This document shows, one piece after another, positions 1 to 26,300 of a stretch of 64,000 nt of DNA. The DNA comes from Sitta carolinensis (Eukaryota > Chordata > Aves > Passeriformes > Sittidae), in the NCBI GenBank assembly GCA_032173965.1, contig JAVUNC010000019.1, forward strand, positions 12,449,234 through 12,513,233, read 5' to 3'. The notes beneath the pieces were generated by a model. That model was not told the origin of the DNA and made no database searches. It was given only the letters and a program-made list of their open reading frames with translations. Both the position numbers and the translations under genes were made by a program. Position 1 is the first letter of the stretch. Each line of letters begins with the position of its first letter.

Positions 1-3000
1 ACCTTTTTTTTTTTTATTGTTATTTTTTTTTTTTTTTAGAGCCTTGAGCGTGTTTTGGCGCTTTTTTTTTTTTTTTTTTTTTTATCCTGGTAGGCTCCGA
101 AGCGCTCCTTTACTCCCTCCTTTTCTCCTCTCCACATGTGTGAGCGTTTGTGTGTATGTGGTCTGAGTTTCGGATTCCCTATGAAAACAGGGAACCAGTC
201 CACAAGAGGTCATTTTGGGAAGAAAAATTACTTTGGTGCATTGCCGTTGCAATTTTCTTTCCCTGTTTTCCTATATTCCTCACGTTCTGAATGTGCTTTT
301 TTGTAATGGAATACGTGCCTATAGGGTTCCTTAATATAAATCCACGCAGGCCTGTCAACAAATGCAATGCTGCCTGCAGAAGGAGCACGAGTAGCTCGTT
401 TGCTATACAAACTTGGGTGTTGCAGGCAACTGAGGGCCTTGGCAGGCTCTGGGAAATCACTATCCCTCACTCAGTGGATGTCCAGGGCTGTGGACGTATT
501 GGACAATACTGGCTGTGTGAAGACATCACCTGTCTACAAATGTCCTGTGACACCTGGGCAGAAAGCTAGGCAGCTGGAGGAGGAAAAGTCTTTCCAGCAC
601 GTTGCTCAACCGGCCACTCCAAAAGTTATCAAGATAAGCCCTTGCCAAGTTGATTAGGAAAATATATTGCTAATTGTATTTTTTTTTTTTTTAAATGGAA
701 TTGCCTTATCTCAGACTATGGCTGGAGGTAGCCATCTTGCAGAGAAGTGCTGTTATTTCTGAAATAGAAAGCTGTAGAAACCTATGTAAAGGTCATAATT
801 GGTTTAAAATTATTACCAGAGATTTGAGAGTCCTGAAAGCTTTAAAGCCAAAACCCATGTTTAGACACTCTTGTCAGGTCAATAGTACTAAAACATATTG
901 TCATGTCAAGTGATATTTTTAGTATGAGGTTCATCTGCTAAACTGGGAAATTCAGCTGTGTCTGACTGTAACACCTAAACTCTGGTGTGTGCAGCTGGCA
1001 AGAACAGCTTCCTAGGTTACAAATTTCTGAGTTAGCTCAGGCTGATGTGCTCATCCGTCAGGAAGAGTCAGAGCATAAAGGCTTCACTTCACGTATGCTT
1101 CAGTCCAGCATGTGTGGGAAAATTTTGACTCTAGTAGTAGGAAAATGTTTGTAGAGCGGTGTGGGTATGTTTGGTTCTAAAATTCAAAGTAGTATTCGTT
1201 AACATTGCATGTTATAGTGTGGGTATTTAAAGAGGCTTTTATCCCTGCCAGAGATAAAAATTGCCTTGAACTTTAAGCGGAATTGTTGGAAGTTAAGGCA
1301 TTCACTCTGTACCCTGAGCACAGAGTTCAAGGGTAGTGCTTTTAAAGTTTAGCTGAGTGTTGTAACTTACTGGCCACCCTTCTTAGTTTTTATGCGATAG
1401 TCTTGCTCCAGGGAGAGCTAAATAATTTTATGCTGTAGATCTTTCTGTATACGTACTTGGATTGCAAAAGTAATCACAATTCATAACCCTCAGCCCAAGA
1501 GATTCCCTACTTTTTCATGAGAGAAATTCTTGCTTGACTTTTCCCACAACTCCCTCCTGTGCTGCTTCCTCGTACACATAGTACCATGGCAGTGAGGCTC
1601 CCTTCTCTCTCTGAGCGGATTAATGAACAAAATTAATCAATCAGTTAATCATTTTCTCTGCTTTTAATGTAGAATAAGAGGATGGACAGCAGAAAGGAAA
1701 TACGTACAAGCCCCTCAGTAATAGGTGACCAGTGTTCTGTTCTTGTGCAATTTTCCTGAGGAGGTCTGCCCCTTATATTGTTTTTGGTAGTGTACAAAGT
1801 CCTGCTTTCTATTAGCTTGTTCTGATATACCATGTTTTGTTTTTTCATAACGTCAGTTCTAAAATTAGGCATCATAAACTTGCCACTACTCTTCTGTGTG
1901 TTGTAGCTCGTGCTGTGAGGGCAGGGGCCAGGTTAGCAGTCAGAGTAGAGCACAAAAGCCTGCTAGAAATAACAGTGGGTGGGGGCAGGAGGGTTGGAGT
2001 GAAATTCTCCATGCGTCAAATGCCACCATGAACTTGACTGAAGTGCCATCCTGTCTCTGCTGCTGGGGGGGATACTTTGTACCAAAGGCATTAAAGTGAG
2101 ATATCCTGTGTGGTTGTTTTTGCCGAAGTCTCAACTATTTAGTCATGTTCTTCTGGTCTGTGCTCATTTCCTGAGTGGGCAGGTCCCCTAAGAGTCTTCC
2201 ACTACCTTATCCCACCCTTTTCTTACATCTGATGAGTGTTCAAGAGCACTGGTTTCATAAAAGTGGGCTTAGGCTGAAATATGAGGCATTGGTTGCGAAA
2301 TAGCTTGGAAGAGGCATTTCTTCTTTAACATAATTTGGGATTTTTTGGCCACGTGTATCCTTGGAAATCTCTTCAGCACCCCAGCCTCCCATTTGATTCT
2401 CAGAGGCACAGTAACTGTTTTTTATTATGGCCTTAGGAAATTTTAGTTGCCTACAGGAGAGAACTGCTTTCAGATACGCAGTTGCACTCGCCTTTCAACT
2501 TCCTTGTTGCTGCTGGGTGAAAAGGGGAATCGGTCGTCACTCAGGCTGTTAAATTCAGCTGTAGTTTCAGTAGTGCCTTTCTGCCATAGGCTGAGGTGTG
2601 TGAATACCAGCTCCTTCCCAAAAACTCTGGGGGGCAGCAGGAGCAACTAGAGCCAAGTTCACTCATAGCATGCACTGATACTGCTTTGGGGAGCCTTTAG
2701 AGAGTGCAGCCCAACTCCTGGTGGTCATTTCCAAGATAAATGCTCAAAGCCTCCGCCTCACAGTGGCACGTTAAGAGCAGAAGGGCTGTTGCTTGCTGTT
2801 TCTCTGGGCTCTTAGTTACAGTATTCACATTCTTACCTATGCAGGATAGATACTTTTCTTGCACCAGGCAAGCACGTGGTTTTATGGACTCCAGCCATGT
2901 CCTTCCTCTCTCTTTCCCTGTAATAATAATAATTGGACTAACAGCACTAGCAGTGCTCTGCCTGAGCAACTGTGCCCTGACACACTGGCTCTGGCTGAGG

Positions 3001-4845
3001 CTGAGGGGTCGCAGTGGTCGATAAATGTTAAGTGTAAAGCCTAAATATCCCCCACTGCTGCTGAAGGGTATGGCACTGGCAGCTTTGGCAGGCTGGGGTT
3101 TGGTAAGAGCTGTCCCATCCAGCTGCTGCCCTGCGTGCCTGATGCCTGGTATTGGAAAAAGCAACAGGTCTGCTTTGCTTTCCTGCGAGTATATTGGTGA
3201 TCAAATGTGTTTAGCGTTTGCTCTTTCAGTTTGTGAAGAACTTAGAATATTACAGGGGAAAAAAAGACCTCTAAACTAGGATATCACATAGATGCCTTTT
3301 TATCTCGATTTGACTATGGTATTGCTGAGTCTCCAAGTGCTTTCTGGTAGACACAAGTCTTTTGGCTAATCTGAGCAGAACAAGCTTTTCCTACTTCCCT
3401 GGCAGCCCGGGCAGGCTGGCTGTGCCTCCCTCAGCCCCATTGTGTTCCGCGGCTCGGCTGAAGGTCTCTGCTGAGACTCGGGATTTGTAGAGTTCCTTAC
3501 GAGATGTGTTGCATCACTCTGGGAGGTTCAGATGTTTTACAGGCCGTCCAGCGGTGAGAAATGGCCTCTGTTGTTGCTGGAGCAGAAGTGGTGTATTATT
3601 ATAACGTGTTGCAGGGAGGATTAGAAACATATGAAGGCATCTCCTGGCAGCTGTTTCTGTGTGCATCGCCCCAGAGGGTGGGAATGAAGGGAGTACTTGT
3701 AGCAGTTTGGTATTAAGAGTGAAGCTGTACAGACCTCCTTGTTTTTTCTGTAGGAAAAAGTGCTTCCTGGTGGAAAGCTGTCTGTGTTTTTACACATTTG
3801 ACCCGGAAAGATATGCCTAACAGGCTTTCAACTCTTACCTGCTTTTACTACTAAATGAAGCATTTGATTAAAAAAAGGACCTATTGTTCAGTGTACTGTT
3901 CATCTTGAGCTGGCGTTTTCCCGTGTTGCACCACACATACTATGTGCACTGCAGCACTTGTCTGTTTTTTTTTTTTTTTTTTCCTCCCTCCCTCCCCTAC
4001 CTGCAAAACAGTGCAGTCAGGAAAATGGCTTCTGTGGGCTTCAAAGCAAGGATTAGATACTGCCACTGAGGCTGAGGCTGTGGAATACTTTGCTTAGAAA
4101 AATAAAATAAAATCAAAATTAAATTAAAGTCATTAAAAATGAACTGTCTTTGGCTTTCTTAGACGTTCTCAATAGAAGAGCCTTTTAATGCATGTTCTCA
4201 ATAAGTAGACTTTAAATGCAGGTTCCTCTTCTAACAATGTTTTCTGTCAGTGTCGCTCTCTTCACTTGTGAAGTTCCCTCCTGTCCCTTTTTTGCACTAG
4301 TATTCAGTGTGTTTCTAAAATCCAGCTATATTTGGCAGTACATCACTCTCTGTGTTACAGGGAAGTGATCACTCAAGGGACTTGGCAGAAATTAAATTAA
4401 CTGAGGTCTTTAGAGAACATACTCAGAATGTCTTTTGAGAATATACTCGCTTCCAAAGCTTTCTGTTGGAAAACAAAGTCGTGTTCTCTCCCAGTTTTTT
4501 CTGCACGGTGGACTTTATAGAATATTTGTGTATTTACTCTTTTTCACGTTGGTGGAGTTTATCACTTTCAAAAACAAAACAAATGCTGAAGTGATAGACA
4601 GCCCAATTTTCTAGGTTGCTTAGTAACTGAAGGGCATGCTGTAGTGTGAAAATACTCATGACAAAGTAAGAGAATGTTTACTGGAACAAATAGAAGATCC
4701 TGTGAAAGTGCACTATATAAATAATTAAAGCATATGTTTTTATTTACTTGTGGAACAGAGGGATACCTTCAATCACAATGTTCTGCATAACTTTTTAGTA
4801 AGAAAATTCTTTTTAAAAAATATTTTTCTTTTGTTTTTATTTAAG
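1..4845 (+). other. UGP2: UGP2 5' intron or flank, no coding exon recognised
   Basis: AT-moderate sequence with oligo-T runs at 13-37 and 61-83, a T20 run with C/T tail near 3963-4000, and an AAAAT-type run at about 4098-4130. No MSRFVQ-like exon of the long UGP2 isoform and no CpG-rich promoter was found, so the UGP2 promoter is probably left of the window. The - strand open stretch 2697-3164 has no coding character that I recognise. Confidence 0.6.
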
Positions 4846-18160
<13,315 letters not shown>

Positions 18161-19135
18161 GTTCAGGAGGGCACGGTCAGGGCTGGGGCTGCTGTGCCAA
18201 ACCAGCCTCGTCATGGAAGAACCTTTTAAGCATTAGAAGTCTAAGTACACAGAGGGCCTATGCTTTGTCATCTTCACAGTACCCTGCAGTATTAATTTAA
18301 AATTAATTTCTCTTGCTTATCTTTAAGCAGCCACATAAGCGCCATGGATGTGCGTAAGTAATGCTTCAGTCCTTAAAGAGATTCTTTAACTCAGTTAATA
18401 TAACCTTGAAGTGCAATACTGTTTGTCTTGCGGGAAGATGGACAGATCTTCTTTGATAAGAAGTTCAGAGGCTTGCCTCGACCATTCAGTAGTTTTGAAT
18501 TGCTTGTAACTGCAGAAATAAAGCTGTGAAGCAATACATGTGGGACAACATGGTTGGCAACTCCTGTGACGTTTTAGAAAGGCACAGTTGAAAACCAGAA
18601 GTTTCACTACTGCTAAACAGGCTCTTAAACCCCTGTATTTCATGTGCTCACAACCTGTAGCCCTCTTCAACTCCCCCCAAGCTACAAGTGGGATATCCTA
18701 TCCCAGTTGTATGTCGAGGTACTGGGGTCAGGCTGTCAATACCTCCATTTCCGTATCGTGAGAGTGGGAATCATCCGTGTTCCAAATTTGCCCAAAGAAT
18801 CCAATACTTGAGAAAAATGCCTCAGTAGCCACGTGTGGTGTTTGCTTTTTCACATCCCATTGAAGACTGGATCTCCTGTTAATATCTTAATCTTTGATCT
18901 GCCCTCTTTTTTCAATAAATGGATCACGTTGACTACACCTATGTTCATATTGTCACAGCCATGTATGTTAATTTATCTTCTCTTGAGTTTCTAAATTTGT
19001 ACAGGAATTGAAATCCCTGTCCTGATCACTATTGATTTCTTAATGTTTCTCTTGTATTTACATGCAGACAACTTTATTTTATAAGCTTAGTATAACACTG
19101 GTATGTATCATTAAAGAAGTTGGTCTTTAAAAACA
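18161..19135 (+). other. UGP2: UGP2 3' UTR
   Basis: Non-coding sequence from the stop codon to just beyond the last poly(A) signal. Three candidate signals are present: AATAAA at 18517-18522, AATAAA at 18914-18919 and ATTAAA at 19110-19115. The last is followed by a GT/T-rich stretch, so a transcript end near 19.13 kb is likely, and shorter forms are possible. An AT-rich inverted repeat (ATTAATTT-A-AAATTAAT) lies near 18.29 kb. The exact cleavage site is inferred, not seen. Confidence 0.75.
19110..19115 (+). other. UGP2: Poly(A) signal ATTAAA, probable UGP2 transcript end
   Basis: This common variant hexamer is the last one before the tail-to-tail gap, with TTGGTCTTT just downstream. The upstream AATAAA hexamers at 18517 and 18914 are alternatives. 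Confidence 0.6.
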
Positions 19136-19700
19136 ACTGTGATTTTAGAGCTTTATTTTGACTGACAACAAATGACATGTGTTAATGCTACCAGGTCAGC
19201 ATGCCTGGCTGAGGGCACCACAGGCACACACACACTGCAGCAGAGACCATTCCATCAGACATGATCATCTCAGGGTTAGGCACTCGACTGGGGTCAGGTA
19301 CAGAGGGGTGAGGTGAGAAATGCAGGCACTTGTACTGAGTACTGGCAGCCTCCAGTCTGTTAAAGGTAGTACTAAAAACTGAAACACATGGATTTCAGCT
19401 CCACTCTCCTTAATGCAACCTTTTATAAGCAGTGTAAAAACTAAAATTCTTCCTGCCATTGGAGTCCCTGTCCCTCCCTTGCTGACAGGGCCATCCTTAC
19501 ACCAGCCCTTCTCCCACCTTCCAGTTCCCCCAGGAGCCCCACTGCTACCCTGTCCCTGCTCCTGCAGGTCAGGCCACTCCTCTCTCCCACAGGGAATGGC
19601 TTTGAGAAACTGGCCCTTGCTTAGAAAATCTTGTCTTCAGCTTTTAGGTCCTGAGAAATCCCCTGGAACAGGACTGCTCCCTAACAAAGCTGAATCCTAT
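19136..19700. other. Tail-to-tail gap between UGP2 and VPS54
   Basis: About 0.56 kb between the predicted ends of the two convergent transcripts. It is C-rich, with short runs such as ctcccaccttccagttcccccagg near 19.5 kb. No exon, repeat family or RNA gene was recognised. Read-through from either side would make overlapping antisense transcripts. Confidence 0.6.
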
Positions 19701-20205
19701 ATGCGAGCAATCAAAAGACATTTATTTATATAAAGTTCTGTAAAAAAATAAATTTTAGAACAGCATAGGTTCATAAGAGAAAAACATTTTCTACAGAGTT
19801 CCAACTGCAAGATTTTTATATTGTACCATCATTAAATAAGGTGGGACACCATGTGAATTTCATTGCACTAGAAGAAATGCAAAGCATCTTTTTAATATAA
19901 AGATATACAGAGCATTCTAGACAACTACAGCTGTGTTACAGCTATGTGTTCTTTTGGATTTGGTCCAAAGAAACCTGAGTCTGTTTCCAGAGAGAATGAA
20001 AAAACATTGCACAGACAGCTGATCACTTGTTTCTTACTGAAGGACACTGGAAGGATCTCTCCCTGCAGCTCCCTCTGAGTCTAAGCTCCCCCGACTCTCA
20101 ATCCTGCCCGTTCCGGGCTCTGGGCTCAAGTATTCACCTCACCATCGTCACACTGCTTAGAAGAAAGTCTGTTGTCAGAGCCAAGTGACTGCTCCCAATG
20201 GATTA
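19701..20205 (-). other. VPS54: VPS54 3' UTR with poly(A) signal
   Basis: About 0.5 kb from the stop codon to the AATAAA on the - strand at 19726-19721. An ATTAAA at 19896-19891 is an alternative. The transcript end near 19.70 kb is inferred. Confidence 0.7.
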
Positions 20206-20311
20206 TCACCTCTTCTGCTCCCAGATTTCAGCCATGTTTAGATCTAAGTTGTTAAGGCCTTTCAGAGCTTGAAGGTTTCCAGTGTAAAAAGCCACATCTG
20301 AAGTAACCAGC
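20206..20311 (-). CDS. VPS54: VPS54 terminal coding exon, residues 930-964 and stop
   Basis: The acceptor is gtgtttcactgcag. It reads [20 protein letters not shown] and ends [11 protein letters not shown], with TGA at 20208-20206. Leu954 (codon 20241-20239) aligns with human/mouse Leu967, the wobbler position, and is unchanged. Confidence 0.97.
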
Positions 20312-23300
20312 CTGCAGTGAAACACACAACAAGATTAGAATGTGACCCCAACACATCCACCTGGAGTGCCTGGACAAGCAGACAGGGTTTGATGAGGACT
20401 TTGGAACACAATTGTTACAATACATGTTCAAATCCTATGCCTGGATTAGATATTTTATGTATCCGTTCAAAACTCAATGCTGTGGCTGTGGTTTATTTTT
20501 ACAGCAATGATCATAACAGGATTACTGCCGGGTGTAAAACTGGTTCTAGAGAAGGGAGATCAAAACATGAGTTCAGAAAACGCAGCAGGAATTAGGCATT
20601 TAAAACTTCTATTCTCTTGCTGTAATCCCAGGATTATCTAGACTTAAACCTCCAATTCCATTCCAACTAAGAATATTAATTATTGCAACATTAACTTCTC
20701 TGTTCTAGAGGATAATGATTCTAAGATTAAGGTAAAAAGCAACGGAACAGCACAACAGCTTTGTTGTTTGTAACAGTTTATACAGAATTAAAATCCCTCA
20801 GATACTGTTGAAACATGTCAGGGATCATGCTGCTTCTTGCTAGCAAGATGCTGGAACAGAAGCTGCATTTACACAGTAAAAAGTTAACCAGGATTCACAG
20901 GCCTGGATTTTTAGTATTATTACAGTAACATGCTGTTTAAACAGAATAAGGATCAGAAAACCATGTTAAAAACCTGGTCAGTGAAGACTGGGGGAAGTGC
21001 AGCAAGTGCCACCCAGGGTTTGATGTTCCCCTTCTCAAACAGCCCCAGCTCCCTAAGAGATTTGTCTGAAGTACAAAACTGCTGCCATCAGACAGTCCTG
21101 GGCCAGCTGAGACCTCCTGACTGCTGGGAAACACACCCAGCACATCACCAGGAACACCTGCCCCAGCCTTCCTATCCAAAAGGGATCCAGGCAATGCAGC
21201 CACAAAGACAGACCACGACCAACTGCACAGGATGAAACCAGCACAGCACCGTGTTTGGGACTGGAAATCCCAGTGAGAGAGAGCCCAAGCACATCCAGGG
21301 CTCTCCCTTCAGCTGGGGCTGCAGTGGATACTCCCTGAGCTGGCTTACAATCACCTTTGTAAATACCAAAGGCAATGGAATGTCACCCTGTGAACACACC
21401 AAGAGTACAGAGAACTGGCTCACAGAAACTCTTGCACAAAGTACAAGGAGGAATGCACGTACGCAGGAGAAGCAACAAGAAACTGGAAAGGAACAAAACT
21501 TTCATTCCAGTGACATTTGAAATATCAACTTTCTTCTCTGACTTCTGTAACCAAAGTCAATCTTTTCTTGCATGTGGGTAGACCCATGAGTTTCATTCAC
21601 CCTTGCTCCACTGCAAACACATCACTGCCCCCAGGGCATCAGGAACAATTAAAAACTCCACTGTTTCAGTGGACAATCCAAATGACAACAGAATTCAGCC
21701 TGCAAGAGGCTTTTCCTGGGAGGTGGGGACAGCAGGCACAGCCAGGCACCCTCTCTCAGGACAGATACCACTGAGCTCCTGGGAGATGGAGTGGGCGGTG
21801 GCAGGGAAGGGGAAAAGCTCTGTGACCACAATCTCTGTTTCAAATCTAGTTCTGCTCTAAAAACCATTCCTGCAGAGCTGCCCGCTGCACAGATGAAATG
21901 CTGCTTTCTCCTATTTTTACTTTGCCAGAACCATGAGTCACCATCCACGTTTCAAAACTGCTTCAGGAATCACACAATTCCTGCTAATTAAACTGTGGCT
22001 GCTGCTGTCACACAAAGGGAGAGAAAGCAATCCACGAGCTGAGGACACCTACAAGCAGCTTTCCAGTCCGACAACGTCCAGCTCCTAGTCTGGACCAAGT
22101 TACCAAGTGGATTGCACTCCTAGTTACTGTGGAATGGCACAAGTCATGTCCTTTACTGTAAGAAAGCTCCAAATGGAACATACTAAAACATGGAGCTGTG
22201 ATTCTGCAATCACAACTTCCTTGCAGAAGACAATGCCTGCTTATTTAAAGAGTGAAAGAAGAGCCCCAGCTCACCCGTTCAGAGGTCCTCCATCATTGAC
22301 CACATTGAGGTGGGCCAGCTGCCTCTTCAGGTGGAGTTTGTAGCTTGCATTAATTCGTAAAAACAACATCTGGAAGAAACCACAGCAGCAGAGTAAGGAA
22401 CTGTGCCCATGCTCACATCGCTGCCTGCAGAGGGGAAACACACTGCCACCACCCTCAATCACTGACTTTTGGTTTTGCTTTTGCAACTCATGTGATACTT
22501 CCTTCTGCCAGTGCTTCAGCCTCACCTTTCTGGCCATGTACAGTCTGTAACATACAGGACACCCTCACCTACTCACTATGTGTGGCACTTAGAGGACACA
22601 TCCTTTGGAAAAGGAACTTTTCTCCTCTGTTGTCTGAAGTATCTAGCAAGTTGTACTAAGGCTGGAAGATAACAAATCTCTTTCCTGTGCTAGAAGGGAT
22701 CATTTAATTTAATGAGAAAGAGAAATGACTACTTGTATCCAAGGACTGAATTGATCCTTCCTGTCCTTAAGATTTGCAACTCCACAGTGGCAATGACTGC
22801 AGCAAAATCCTGCAAAAGCACATCTGGTACAATTCGGGTGTGTAATACATGTAGGGACTTTTGGAAGCCACTGATTCTGAGCAGTGTTACAGAATAATCC
22901 TCTCAGAGGGCTGCACTCAAGCTCCAAAGTGTTGCCATTTTGCATAGCATTTCAGCACTAATTCCTGGATTGCTGTCTCTAGACATTGAAAGGCAAAATC
23001 CTGAAATCCATTCTTTTTGTGTGCCTCATCATTCTCCCTACACACTGGAATGCTTCCTTCAGCTCAGTCCAAGCTGTCTGTGTGACTGCTGCCAAGCCCT
23101 TTAACGTGTGGGTTTCACCAGGACTCAAAAAAGAATCCCCCTCTCCCCAGATAAAGTCTCTCTTGTTCCCAAGTCCATGTGCATTTGAAAGCGAGTTGTG
23201 AGATGAAGCTCAAAAATAACATTCACCTGAGTTTGCTCCTCAGGAAGGAGATCATATATAGCTTCATGCATCTTTGCCATTTGCTTGCAGATATTCCTGA

Positions 23301-26300
23301 AGCATGCTGAAGGAACAGGGGCTTTCACTTCATACTGGAAATAAACACACAACCAGTTAACTCCTTTCTGCCACTTAAAAATGGTTTATGTAGGAGAGCT
23401 CCCAACAACCACATGGGGCTCTGCTCTGCTACTGAAGTCAGGAACCAAGATCCATTTAGCACACCACAAATTAAAAGGGTGGCTGGGCATGTTCTGATCC
23501 AGCCAGGAACTGCAGATGCAGGTCCTGTGGCTGTGAGCTGGCCCTCTCCTTCAGACTCGTATGAGCCAATGACAGAGAAGCACTTCTGCCTCTGAGAAAT
23601 GTGCCCCTTGAGTACTTCCCCAGAGAAAACTGCTTATCTAGGATCATGCACATCTAAATTTCTGAAGAAACAAGGAAAGGAAACTCCTGAAATCTCATCT
23701 ATCTGCCATAACCCCCCCCCCCCCCAGCTACATCACAATACAAAAACCCCTACAAGAACATGGCAGAAATAACTTAGAAAGCAAAGTTAAAAAAAACCCT
23801 GTCCCTTCTCATGGTGCCTGAAATCCAAGAAATGAGGCACTGGAAAACACCAGATGGCAAGGGATTTGCTACAAAGGGGACAAAACTCTGATGTCCCCAC
23901 TCTGGACAGGGAAGATTTCAGAAACACTGAAAACCTGTCCCAGGAACTGTGAAGGCAGCTCTGCAGTTCCAGGCAGAGAGGCTGTGCCATCCCAGGCCTG
24001 GGTGACACACTGACAGGTCACCTTTGGGAGGGTGACACTTCCCCAGGGAGCCTTGCACAATTCAGGAAAGAAGGGAATTGTTGTAACTACATCATTTACA
24101 AACAGATTGGACGAGATGCCTGCTTTTAGGCAGGCCTGAATTGTGAAAGAGAACAAAGCTTGTCTAAGCACAAGAGAAAAAAAGAAATGGCAAATTTTGA
24201 GAAAGTCTTTACAGAAAATCCAAACCAATGACCTAATTCTTACAGGAGAAGTAGTAGAAAAATAAGACTTTCTGATTCAGGGAACAACCACCAAGCATGA
24301 GGGATCAAGCCTGCCTCAAGACAAGGAAATTAAGTAAGAAATTGTTTCCAATTTCCTGGCATGCTGTTAAGCCAGAGGGAACTGGGAGGCTGCAGCAGTG
24401 GCTCTTGCATGATTACAGCCAAACTCTTCATCCTCAGGGGGAAAAGCAACAGCCCCAGGAAGAACCCCAAGATCTCTTGGCCATTTTTATCTGCAGATGA
24501 GGTCAACAGCTATAATACCACAGGGGATCAGAAAAAACCTCCCTGCTCTTCTGTCCAAACAGTCACAAGACAGCAAGTTCCAAGAGAAGTTCAGAACTTG
24601 CACTGGATTTTTTCATTCATGGTAACGAACGAGCCTTTCCCATTTGTCAGATTTCTTATTTCCACTGTTCAATAACCCCATTCCTGTTGTATTTCCCTGC
24701 TAAAGACAGCTGTTGGGAAGAGTCCATGCTGCTGTGAACTGCCTTGTCTCAGTGGCACTGCTGAGGACAGGTCCCATACCATGGAGCTCCCAGGGGAAGC
24801 ACAGCCTGGAAATGCAGAAGTAACCTGCTTGTATTACCAGGGCCAGGTCAACATCCTGTCCAGTGCACCAATTATTCATCTCCTGCAAAGCAGGAATTTC
24901 TGGGTTTGAAGTATGCCAGGCACCCACTGCTATGGAACACACTTGTGTGGATTTACACACCTCAGAGCAGGTGACCACTTCACCCACAGGATACTGAAAC
25001 AGTTGGACTCAGAAAGAAAAACACCTGAATCCAGGAACATGCTGACATGGTTGTACTGACATGCCTATTTGCAAATGTCCTGAGTTTATGCTCTTCAGAG
25101 CCAAGATTTCATTTTTTAGGAACAAGATGAGCCAAAAGATGGCATGTGCTAGGAATGGAAGCAAATCAACCATCCTTTGGTCCTGGACTCTGTGGGCTGC
25201 ATTCATGTGGGCCAAGCACTGTCACTCAGCCTTCAAGAACTCCAAAGGACAGGAATAGTCCCAGTTTACATCCTGTGCCAGCTCTCGAAGGGACAATGGG
25301 CTGTGAAGATGGAGGAACAGTAAGGGCTGAGTTCTCACTAACTGCCATCAAGAATACATAAACTATATTCCTGCTTTGTTGTGGGCTACACTTGTTTAGC
25401 ATCTTGCATTCTCAAGAGGTACATCAATGTTACTTCATGGAACAACTACTTCTATGTGGGACAAAACCCCCCAAACCAGCAGACCATTTTGGTCTTTAGA
25501 GAAGAGCATAACCCATTTTTTAAAAAAGTAAACACAATACAAGTGGGAAATCCCAATTTAAATGCTTCCGCTTTCTTTTCTTTTTTTCACCCTAAGTTTA
25601 GGAAACAGTACTTGACAGACCAAAGACACAGATGAAATGGAAAAGCACAACATAAAGTAACAATAAAATAGAAACAGCAAGGAAGACAGAAATGCTGCCT
25701 GTTGCAACTGCCCCACTACAGCTCTCATCAGCCTGTCCCCAGCCTGTGTTCCTGTGCTTTTCATGAGCTCCTTGAAGGAAGATGTTGGCCCAGGCCAATC
25801 AATCAAATCTAAAAAAATTAATTAATTCCTGTCATGAAACAGATTACTTTTTCCCTGAAACCCTAAGATCCAAAGCACAACACTAAGCTTTAAAAGGTCA
25901 TGTACTTTATGTATCTGTGGGGCCAAAGAGGTGTCTCAGTGTGTTCTACCCTGAGGTGAGTCAGAGTAGATCAGGCCCAGGACCACACGCAGCACTGTTC
26001 AAACACCGAAACACACAGGAGCACTAATGCTCCAGAGCAGGAACTGCTGAGCACAGACCTCCAGTCCCCAGGATCACAGCCCAACAGATGGGCTGGTCCT
26101 TCCCCTCCAAAACTCTTCCTCCTCAGCACTTTCCTGCTGTTTCCTCAGCTGCCAGAAATGCTGCCCTCGCCATTGGAAAGAGGAGGAAATGGAATCTGCT
26201 GAGCCTGGCTGCAGACAAGAGCTGTCAGTGGTAGGAGAGCAGTTCCTGAACACCCAAGCATCTGTGCCAGCCACAGCATTGCTGTTCCTGCTGAAGCAGC

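Noticed and set aside
1..90. Possible transcript poly(A) or assembly-edge artefact from long T runs
   Set aside because: T runs are interrupted and flanked by unique sequence. Similar runs occur throughout the window, so an ordinary low-complexity tract is the simplest reading.
2697..3164. 155-codon open stretch on the - strand
   Set aside because: No domain, no splice or poly(A) context, low-complexity amino-acid mix. It lies in non-coding DNA 5' of UGP2 exon 4846 and is overlapped by other open frames.
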